From: Cellvibrio sp. KY-GH-1
Lineage (GTDB): Bacteria > Pseudomonadota > Gammaproteobacteria > Pseudomonadales > Cellvibrionaceae
Assembly (NCBI RefSeq): GCF_008806975.1
Contig: NZ_CP031728.1
Span: 4,939,501-5,003,500, forward strand
DNA: 64,000 nt
Reading direction: 5' to 3'
Below are positions 58,138 through 64,000 of this stretch, in pieces. Every line of letters starts with the position of its first letter. Position 1 is the first letter of the stretch. Below the pieces are notes generated by a model that saw only the letters and a program-made list of their open reading frames with translations, searched no databases and was not told where the DNA came from. Both the position numbers and the translations under genes were made by a program.

Positions 58138-58515
58138 CTACTGACTCTTATGCGCAACCGTATGCGCGTTTTGTTCCCAATTCTGTCCGTCAAAATCGAT
58201 AACCTTTACCTGCTTTGGTTGCGTACTTAAGCAGCGCAAATTGATATCAACACCATCGGGGTTTGACCGTGGGATATAAAACGGTTTTACACCACAAATT
58301 TTGCAGAATTTATGCCTGGCGACGCCGGTGTTGAATGTGTAAGTGGTAAGGCTTTCCTCACCGCTGAGTAAACGGAAATGTCGCGCCGGTACAATCAAAT
58401 GCAAAAATCCTGTCATCGCACAAATGGAGCAATTGCAATTCTCCACCTCGACTGATTCCGGCGCTTCCACTTCAAATTGTATTGCGCCGCAATGGCAGCT
58501 GCCTTGGTAGATCAT
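58138..58515 (-). CDS. GFA-family zinc protein, copy 2
   Basis: 125 residues, near-identical to copy 1 at 55488: nucleotide differences are few and mostly silent. Same Cys ligands (CHCGAIQFEVEAPESVE, NCNCSICAMTG, FCKICGVKPF). The sequence just after the stop (AACCTACTGACTCTTA region) is also shared. A segment of about 400 bases was duplicated. Copy 2 is not followed by the membrane-protein gene seen next to copy 1 but by a lipoprotein gene, so context differs. Confidence 0.92.
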   Translation of the reverse strand: MIYQGSCHCGAIQFEVEAPESVEVENCNCSICAMTGFLHLIVPARHFRLLSGEESLTTYTFNTGVARHKFCKICGVKPFYIPRSNPDGVDINLRCLSTQPKQVKVIDFDGQNWEQNAHTVAHKSQ

Positions 58516-58526
58516 ATGTGCCCCCG

Positions 58527-59213
58527 TTACTTTTTGACATGGACGGTGGTTTCGAAATTACTGCGATATTGGCAGCCGTAGGGTTCGGGATATTGCTGGC
58601 TTGGCGTTATGGTTTTATCTGTTTCAGATATGTCATAAACGTAGCGTTTGAATAATGTGGTCAATACCAATTGCTTGTTGTGAATTTTCCAATTAAGCGC
58701 CGATATTTCGGTTCCGTCTTCCAGTTTGCTTATGTAAATTTTGCCGTCGCCCATGATATCCAGAATGTGATTTTTGGTGCAGCCGATAGAGCCAAGCTCC
58801 CAATCCAGAATACTGCTTTTTCGCAGCATGTTTTCTAAATTGTCTGCTGATTTTTCCGGGTTGGCGATTACATAAAGGCCAATATTTCCTTTGGTGTATC
58901 TGTGCGAGCTAATTCCTTCTCCCAGGCTAAACAAGCGTGATTCCGGAGCGGGTAAATTAAGGGACGCTAAAACCTGTTCGATTTTCTGGTTGAGTTGGGC
59001 TGAGCGCGGGCTCGGGGTGTAGATGATATAAGTACCTTCGTTAAGCGGCGGCAGTGGAATTTGCGGTTGATGAGTTTTAAAGCCAACAGTGGTTAAGGAG
59101 TGCAGTAATTGCTGCTGGGTAGGTTGGTCAATCCCGGAGGTATAAACATGGAGATGTGTGGTGCTACAGGCAGCAATGAATAGTACAAACATAATTATTA
59201 GAAACTTCCACAT
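58527..59213 (-). CDS. Hypothetical lipoprotein
   Basis: 228 residues with a lipobox IAAC (FLIIMFVLFIAACSTTHLHV). The N-terminal part (about 20-90) has a SPOR-like feel (TQQQLLHSLTTVGFKTHQPQ, GTYIIYTPSPRSAQLNQKIE), but I cannot confirm it. The C-terminal part contains SIGCTKNHILDIMGDGKIYI and NWKIHNKQLVLTTLFKRYVY. Possible outer-membrane lipoprotein; family unknown. Only 11 bases separate it from GFA copy 2, so both are one transcript. Confidence 0.65.
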   Translation of the reverse strand: MWKFLIIMFVLFIAACSTTHLHVYTSGIDQPTQQQLLHSLTTVGFKTHQPQIPLPPLNEGTYIIYTPSPRSAQLNQKIEQVLASLNLPAPESRLFSLGEGISSHRYTKGNIGLYVIANPEKSADNLENMLRKSSILDWELGSIGCTKNHILDIMGDGKIYISKLEDGTEISALNWKIHNKQLVLTTLFKRYVYDISETDKTITPSQQYPEPYGCQYRSNFETTVHVKK

Positions 59214-59255
59214 TCTTTGGTTTCCTTAAGGTGATGGCAGGCGGGCGTATTCTAA

Positions 59256-59329
59256 TCCCAAAAATAAAAGCGCCGCTACCAATCGCTTGGTAGCGGAAAA
59301 TTTGGGTGCTATTACTAATGTGGAATTAG
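59256..59329 (+). repeat. Direct repeat flanking AAA-DUF4276 cassette (left)
   Basis: Contains CCGCTACC..GGTAGCGG hairpin and GCTATTACTAATG..GAATTAG; aligns with 61356-61427 at about three of four positions in the same orientation. Confidence 0.7.
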
Positions 59330-59372
59330 GTTTTTAGTTTTGCGTTGCAATCCAAATAATCTTGGACGCTAA

Positions 59373-59969
59373 CTAGTTTAGAGATTCGATCTTGGATAAC
59401 CATTCATTAAATCCAGCGCACATTGCTCTCATTCTATCGAGGCCGATTTCTTTAGCGATATTAGGGCCATGAGTAGTTTTTCTGTAAATTGTATTGGCTT
59501 CTAGTCGTTTTGATGGTGCTGTTTCTTTTGAGTTGTTGACTGATTCGGGGTTGTTATTAAATTCCAGTAATATGGTGCTGGCCCATTCATGCAAATTTTC
59601 GTCTTGTAATTGGGAGGCAATGGCTTCAGGTGAGGAAAACAAAAGACCCTCAAACTCATACATTTGTATATAAGGGATAAGCTTGTGTTTTTGTTTTTCG
59701 TCAACTGCACTATGAATTTTCTGTTCCAAAGTTACTTTTGTTTCTAAAGCCTCTTTATGCTTAAAGCCATAGAAATCATAGAAGGTGCTTGTATAATCAA
59801 AACTATGCACTAAATGCTTGAGTTCATGTTTGACCCTATCCACGCTTATGTTGCCGCTAAGGGAGACGGGGGTAACATATATTCCTCTAGCTGATAAATG
59901 TGGTTCCAGAACCACTTTAACGAAACGCTCTTCAGTTGGTCCCTCTACGGAAATCCCTATTCTTACCAT
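59373..59969 (-). CDS. DUF4276 TOPRIM-like protein
   Basis: 198 residues. N-terminal VRIGISVEGPTEERFVKVVL holds the TOPRIM-like Glu of DUF4276, then STFYDFYGFKHK and KLIPYIQMYEFEGLLFSSPE (acidic D-x-Y/E-F-E motifs), and IYRKTTHGPNIAKEIGLDRM. DUF4276 proteins are predicted metal-dependent nucleases, paired with AAA ATPases in PARIS-, AbiL- and RloAB-like systems. The start overlaps the ATPase end by 7 bases, so they are coupled. The nuclease role is inferred from the family. Confidence 0.88.
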   Translation of the reverse strand: MVRIGISVEGPTEERFVKVVLEPHLSARGIYVTPVSLSGNISVDRVKHELKHLVHSFDYTSTFYDFYGFKHKEALETKVTLEQKIHSAVDEKQKHKLIPYIQMYEFEGLLFSSPEAIASQLQDENLHEWASTILLEFNNNPESVNNSKETAPSKRLEANTIYRKTTHGPNIAKEIGLDRMRAMCAGFNEWLSKIESLN

Positions 59970-61072
59970 TCTGGCCTTCCTCCTATGAGGTTTTTAGTCC
60001 AAATGTCGCCCATGCCATAATCTTCTAGCCAGTGTTCAAGTGCTTGTCTTTCTAATTTTTTAAAAGTGGATGCCCCGTCTTTTTGATCAACCACAATGAA
60101 TTCTTCAGGCTCGAAGCGGTTTGCAAATGCGACAGATTGGGTTGAACAGATTACTTGCGTTTTTTTTGATACGGATTTTATTATTTCTGCCAGTACATCT
60201 AAAGCTGCTGGATGTAAACCTAATTCCGGTTCATCTAAAACAATTGTGCTGGGTTTGCTCCCGTCTGGCTGAAGAAATAAAGTTGCCATGCAGATAAATC
60301 TAGCTGTTCCATCTGAAAGCTGGTTGGCAGAAAATGGGGTTTCATGATCGCGATGAATCCATCTTAATAAAATTGATTCGTCACCTTTTTCGCCTTGAGG
60401 TTCCAAATAAAAATCATGGAAAAAAGGCGTTACTGTTTGAATGGCAGTAATTATTTCTTCGTAGTTTTTATAAAAGCTGGTTTTTAAGTATCTTAAAAAT
60501 GGTGCTAAATTGCTCGCGTCAGGTTGTAACATGAAGCTCGCACTTAATTTTTGCGCTTGCTTGAATCCTGCTGTAGAACTTGTGTCGTGAAAGTGATAAA
60601 CCCTACATTTTTGCATGTATTCGCGAGTGTATTTTTTCACTAATGTACTTTCAGCTTCCGCGTCTGGGCGAAGGCCACTTTCTCCTAGCTTTCCTTTTAC
60701 ATAAAAATTTCTAGATGATTCGTTGTATGTGCAGTATTCATTCTCAAAAACGAGGGCATCATTAGCTTCCCCGTGTACAAATTCGACATGATACCCATTT
60801 TGACCGACATCAATATGAATAACGATTTTTGGTGTTTTCTTTGCTCCAAAATGGAAAAAAGTGTTAGCAAATCCATTTTTTTCCACATAGGACTGCAACT
60901 TTCCCTCTGATAAATTTCGTAGAAATGTAAAGAGAGAAATAAAATTTGATTTTCCCGCTCCATTTGCTCCTATCAAAATGTTGATGGCGCTCATAGTCAA
61001 GTCGAGCTGCTTTATTGATTTAAAGCCCTGTATTTTGACTCGGTGTAGATGAGTATTTTGTTGATCTGTCAT
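59963..61072 (-). CDS. AAA ATPase of a two-gene defence-like cassette
   Basis: 369 residues. Walker A GANGAGKSN (35-43), signature ANQLSDGTARFICMATLFLQ, Walker B TIVLDEPELGLHP, D-loop/H-loop VICSTQSVAFANRFEPEEF. The AAA_21 family, with a C-terminal EHWLEDYGMGDIWTKNLIGG. In PARIS and AbiL-type systems a similar ATPase senses a phage trigger and releases or activates its toprim partner. Overlaps DUF4276. AT-rich; located between direct repeats. Confidence 0.92.
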   Translation of the reverse strand: MTDQQNTHLHRVKIQGFKSIKQLDLTMSAINILIGANGAGKSNFISLFTFLRNLSEGKLQSYVEKNGFANTFFHFGAKKTPKIVIHIDVGQNGYHVEFVHGEANDALVFENEYCTYNESSRNFYVKGKLGESGLRPDAEAESTLVKKYTREYMQKCRVYHFHDTSSTAGFKQAQKLSASFMLQPDASNLAPFLRYLKTSFYKNYEEIITAIQTVTPFFHDFYLEPQGEKGDESILLRWIHRDHETPFSANQLSDGTARFICMATLFLQPDGSKPSTIVLDEPELGLHPAALDVLAEIIKSVSKKTQVICSTQSVAFANRFEPEEFIVVDQKDGASTFKKLERQALEHWLEDYGMGDIWTKNLIGGRPEW

Positions 61073-61423
61073 GATTCAGCCAAAATTGCTTTGTGATTTA
61101 ACTGGAGTACGCCGTTTCAGGTTGCTGACCAGTTCTTAGGTGGAATGATTGTATCTGCCGAGTTGAAGGCTGGGCAAGTTTCTTCACTCTTTTCCTTATC
61201 TTAGCACCCTCGAGGGTGACTTCTAGAGGGAATGCCTTTCTTGGTCCCAAACTCGGCTCGGTAACGACCGCTTTTCACGTTTCGTGCTTGCTGAAGGATG
61301 GTCATGTTGGGCATCGCTGCGCTCAGCACCAACCTACGCTTGAGCTGGGGCTTTACCCCAAAAACAAAAACGCCGCTACAGATTGCTCTGTAGCGGCAAG
61401 CGGGACGCTATTACTAACGAGAA
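61073..61423. other. Gene-free region between ATPase and PEP-CTERM genes
   Basis: No gene seen. Holds an inverted repeat around CACCCTCGAGGGTG (61207-61220), the 24-base repeat at 61303 and the hairpin at 61372. A rightward frame here encodes non-homologous sequence and is ignored. Confidence 0.5.
61303..61326 (+). repeat. 24-base repeat, copy 2
   Basis: Exact match to 58094-58117; followed by CACCAACCTACGC, a common ending of such intergenic repeats. Confidence 0.92.
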
Positions 61424-61427
61424 TTAG
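61356..61427 (+). repeat. Direct repeat flanking AAA-DUF4276 cassette (right), with PEP-CTERM terminator
   Basis: GCCGCTACAGA / TCTGTAGCGGC stem (61372-61397), T-rich on the minus side (TTTTTGTTTTTGG), so it also ends the PEP-CTERM transcript; then GCTATTACTAACGAGAATTAG running into that gene's stop. Confidence 0.75.
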
Positions 61428-62050
61428 TGGTTGCGTTGGGTTCTGCGCCCAATAGCGATAGCGGCGAGGCCGAGGAGTAATAGGGCGAGTGGGGATGATT
61501 CCGGCACTGCGGCAGTTTCGTTGATGGTGAAGTTATCCATGACGAAGTGTTCACCGCCTTCACCGGGATTTGTAGGCGTGCCGCCCCAGGAGCGGAAGCT
61601 GAGTTTGTTGATGCCGGTGTAATTGAAGTCAAACCATTGCGCGCTGCTGGTGTTGAGGATGACGGTTTGGGTGAAGAGTAAAACGTTATTTAAAAATCCG
61701 TTAACTTCCAGTTGCAATCCATCGTTCCAGGCAGCGGTTAAATAAGTACCGTTGAAATTAAAAATATCGCCAGTAATTGTTGATGTGGTGGCGAAATTAT
61801 TAAATGCGGCGTAGCTGCCGGAGACAACGCCGTTTGCAAAACCGGTGCCGGGCAATGTGTTTTTATTGATGTAGGCAACACTGGTCCAGAATTCATTGCC
61901 CCAGTTGAGACCTTGATAACCGGATTGGATTGTATCGACTTCGGTAGCTGGCAAGTCATCGAAGGTGATGACGGTTGCTTGTGAATTGATGCTGAATCCG
62001 AACCCAAGTGAAAGTAAAACCGATAACGCGAGTGATTTGGTCTTGTGCAT
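61424..62050 (-). CDS. PEP-CTERM sorted secreted protein
   Basis: 208 residues. Signal peptide ends at NSQAT, then VITFDDLPATEVDTIQSGYQ (typical of PEP-CTERM jellyroll-like proteins), WGNEFWTSVAYIN, NKLSFRSWGGTPTNPGEGGE. C-terminal AVPESSPLALLLLGLAAIAI followed by GRRTQRNH: PEP motif, helix, basic tail for exosortase. Surface or EPS protein of unknown role. Its 3' end overlaps one copy of the direct repeat. Confidence 0.9.
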   Translation of the reverse strand: MHKTKSLALSVLLSLGFGFSINSQATVITFDDLPATEVDTIQSGYQGLNWGNEFWTSVAYINKNTLPGTGFANGVVSGSYAAFNNFATTSTITGDIFNFNGTYLTAAWNDGLQLEVNGFLNNVLLFTQTVILNTSSAQWFDFNYTGINKLSFRSWGGTPTNPGEGGEHFVMDNFTINETAAVPESSPLALLLLGLAAIAIGRRTQRNH

Positions 62051-62116
62051 GATTGTGTCTTCCGTTAGTTGATAGTGAGTACAGTTTTTTTAATTTTCGA
62101 ATTCACTCCGATGTGA

Positions 62117-62222
62117 GTTTGGCGTTGCTGTGAGTGTTTTGAAACCGTAGAGTCAGGGATGACGAGACGGAGCTACATGGATGTATTTATGCGTTTTCAA
62201 AACACTCACAGCAACGTCAAAC
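62117..62222. repeat. 28-bp inverted repeat with 50-base centre
   Basis: Arms GTTTGGCGTTGCTGTGAGTG.. and its complement match at 27 of 28 positions. The centre contains CAGGGATGACGAGACGGAGC then TACATGGATGTATTTATGCG. No coding capacity; MITE- or REP-like. Confidence 0.9.
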
Positions 62223-62245
62223 GTGTTCGAAGCAGGTAACGCGAA

Positions 62246-62280
62246 AAAACCGCCCGTAAAAATCACAGGCGGTTTTAGTT
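62246..62280 (-). terminator. Terminator of the carbohydrate-binding protein gene
   Basis: Leftward: AAAACCGCC / GGCGGTTTT stem, T-run TTTTTT. The adjoining AAAGTAATGACCGAATAAATT resembles 57651-57675. Confidence 0.85.
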
Positions 62281-62386
62281 TAAAGTAATGACCGAATAAA
62301 TTAATTTTTAAACTGGAATCGTTTTTTAATTGAAGTCCGGGCGTCTCATTAACACCCGGACTGTTCTTTAAATTCCGACCCAGGTA

Positions 62387-64000
62387 TTACAGTCCTGTCA
62401 GTCGTACCTCCCAGATTGAATAACCCCATTGGTTGCCCGCACTGCGTGCAGTGCCGTAAATACGCACGTAGCGATAGTTGCCATTTAATGAAAGGGTGTC
62501 GGTGCGATTGCCAAAGGTGCCATCGGATTTGCTCGCAATATCTGTCCAGTTGGCGTTGTCCGCGAAGTTAGGTGAATTGGAGCCTTGCACTTTGTAAACG
62601 CCCGCGTTGGCTGCTTCCCAATCGATTGCAATACTGGTCAGTGTTTTTGCGCTGCCCAGATCCAACGTTAACCAGCTTGGATCAACCGCGTGTGCCGATT
62701 CCCAACGAGTGACCGCGTTTTTATCAATCGCATTTGCTGCGGCAGTTAATGCGGTGCTTGCCGTTGCGCTAACAGGAGTTAATGGTCCCGCCGTAGCAAC
62801 ACTGGATGCCGAGCTGCTGCTAGCGGCGGTACCTTGTGCGTAAACTTTCAATTCGAAAATCGAATAGCCCCAGGTATTGCCTGCACTGCGTGCAGTGGCA
62901 TAAATGCGTACATAGCGATAGCTGCCGCTCACAGTGTGCGTATCAGTGCGATTGCCGAAGGCCGCGCCGGTAACGGTTTTTAACGTGGCCCAACTGGTGC
63001 CGTTGGTAGAGCCTTGCACTTCATAGTTAGCCGCGTTGGCTGCTTCCCAATCGATCACCACTTGCGTGAGATTGCGATTGGAACCGAGGTCCACCATCAA
63101 CCAGCTCGGGCTTACGCCGTGGTTGGATTCCCAACGAGTTGCCGCATTGCCATCGACCGCATTAGTTGCTGGCAACATATTGGTGCTGCCGGTTACCGGG
63201 CGACCTTGTGATACCAATACCGAAGCCGGTGCGCTTGAGCTGGCAACACTGGATGGTGTTGATGAAGGCGCGCTGGAGCTGGCTGCAGATGACTGCGGGT
63301 TGCCTGAACCGGTGAAGGACACGGCAATGGTGTGGCTCGCGGAAATCGCGTTGAAGCTGTAGCTGTTCAATGCGCCGAGTGAAACACCATCCACAATCAC
63401 ATTGGCTACTTGCTGGCCGGTTGGCGGCGTGAAGGTGTAAGTCGCCGAGTCGGTGTTGTTTTTGCTGTAGCGAATAGTGCCGGCCGGAGTGATGCTGCCT
63501 ACGCCATCCAGGTTGATGGTGTAAATGCGGTGCGGTTTTAAATCTACCGCCATCAATTGCACATCGGCCACTTCAACCACTTCACCCGCCGGTGGGCGGA
63601 ACCAGAAACGGAAGTTGCGCTCGTTGGCCGGTGGGAAAGCCGCGAAGTTGGTGAAACTTTCGTAGGTGCCATCGGTATTGCTGTTGGTCCAGTTAATCAG
63701 GGTGTTGTTGGCCGTGCCGTACTCTGCTTTGAACTGGGCAAGGCTGCGTGGCGATGATTTATCGCCTGCTACCAATACTTCTTTCACTTCGTAGTTAGGG
63801 TCGATCACTACGTTGACCCACAAGTCCTGACCATCCGCCACACCGGGTTTACCACTGGCTTTGTTGCCGGTTGAACCGTCAACTGCACGTGCCGCTGCGC
63901 CCCACCATTCAGTTTCCCAACCAGAGCTTGCGCCGGTGAAGTTGGTAGCGCTAATCGCCGGAACCAATGGATCACCTGAGCCGATATAGGCGATTTCACG
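62387..64000 (-). CDS. Secreted protein with two CBM32-like domains (partial, N-terminus outside window)
   Basis: The frame is open from the window edge (538 residues seen), so any catalytic domain lies upstream outside it. In order: an unassigned beta-rich part with VNVVIDPNYEVKEVLVAGDK, a short repeat domain HRIYTINLDGVGSITPAGTI..SHTIAVSF (InlB-B-repeat-like), a Ser-rich linker, CBM32/F5-8C domain 1 (VDGNAATRWESNHGVSPSWL, YRYVRIYATARSAG), linker, and CBM32 domain 2 (DKNAVTRWESAHAVDPSWLT, YRYVRIYGTARSAGNQWGYS). The two CBM32 units are close relatives. Such modules bind galactose-type or glucan sugars and usually accompany glycoside hydrolases. The terminator at 62246 ends it. Confidence 0.85.
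   Translation of the reverse strand, partial: REIAYIGSGDPLVPAISATNFTGASSGWETEWWGAAARAVDGSTGNKASGKPGVADGQDLWVNVVIDPNYEVKEVLVAGDKSSPRSLAQFKAEYGTANNTLINWTNSNTDGTYESFTNFAAFPPANERNFRFWFRPPAGEVVEVADVQLMAVDLKPHRIYTINLDGVGSITPAGTIRYSKNNTDSATYTFTPPTGQQVANVIVDGVSLGALNSYSFNAISASHTIAVSFTGSGNPQSSAASSSAPSSTPSSVASSSAPASVLVSQGRPVTGSTNMLPATNAVDGNAATRWESNHGVSPSWLMVDLGSNRNLTQVVIDWEAANAANYEVQGSTNGTSWATLKTVTGAAFGNRTDTHTVSGSYRYVRIYATARSAGNTWGYSIFELKVYAQGTAASSSSASSVATAGPLTPVSATASTALTAAANAIDKNAVTRWESAHAVDPSWLTLDLGSAKTLTSIAIDWEAANAGVYKVQGSNSPNFADNANWTDIASKSDGTFGNRTDTLSLNGNYRYVRIYGTARSAGNQWGYSIWEVRLTGL

Noticed and set aside
61216..61455. 79-residue rightward frame
   Set aside because: Runs through the 24-base repeat and a terminator hairpin; no signal or family.
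1..64000. CRISPR arrays, rRNA genes, insertion-sequence transposases
   Set aside because: No regularly spaced repeats, rRNA sequence or transposase-like protein was seen; the only RNA gene recognised is tRNA-Leu.

Overview
The window looks like a chromosomal segment of a polysaccharide-degrading gammaproteobacterium close to Cellvibrio (Cellvibrionaceae). The evidence is secreted carbohydrate-active enzymes whose modules are joined by poly-serine linkers (PL9 pectate lyase, GH18 chitinase with two chitin-binding modules, a protein with two CBM32-like modules), PEP-CTERM and GlyGly-CTERM sorting tails, and a TonB receptor. This is inferred from protein families; no 16S gene is present.

Layout. 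0-3 kb: leftward MNIO/DUF692 modification operon (bufferin-like BufB and BufC) with an unusual Tat-signal, three-cysteine candidate precursor, then small proteins. 3-11.7 kb: Crp/Fnr and XRE regulators, a fused LplT-Aas lysophospholipid recycling protein, a rhombotarget lipoprotein, an amidohydrolase and a DjlA-like co-chaperone. 11.8-15.3 kb: a secreted CYTH-like protein and a translationally coupled PEP-CTERM/5'-nucleotidase pair. 15.6-21 kb: AT-rich accessory island with an ABC-type ATPase with an altered Walker A, an NYN-LOTUS protein, a KAP NTPase and gene debris. 21-24.4 kb: PL9 pectate lyase and a membrane-anchored beta-propeller protein. 24.7-32.9 kb: ECF sigma/anti-sigma pair with a five-gene envelope operon (DUF4331, lipoprotein, TPR, HupE/UreJ, TonB receptor), with nearly identical promoter-like sequences before the sigma gene and before DUF4331. 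33.5-36.3 kb: a compact AAA(DUF3696)-PIN nuclease-RNA ligase cassette downstream of tRNA-Leu(CAG), the best candidate for an undescribed defence/RNA-repair system. 36.4-40.5 kb: housekeeping rnr and rlmB. 40.6-49 kb: DUF2141, LysR and AraC regulators, chitinase with a structured leader, small lipoproteins, a GNAT and a DUF6748 protein. 49-55.4 kb: DUF748 protein, thioesterase, and an SPFH-GYF / zinc-ribbon / mini-membrane protein cluster. 55.4-62.4 kb: mosaic region rich in repeats, with a duplicated GFA gene, a truncated isochorismatase, and an AAA-DUF4276 cassette between direct repeats. 62.4-64 kb: a partial carbohydrate-binding protein.

Three separate ATPase-nuclease-type loci lie among stable genes and dispersed palindromic repeats, so defence-like cassettes seem to be gained repeatedly here. 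Start sites were moved from the longest frame wherever a Shine-Dalgarno sequence, signal peptide or overlap favoured an internal start. All functional calls come from reading motifs; no database search was run.
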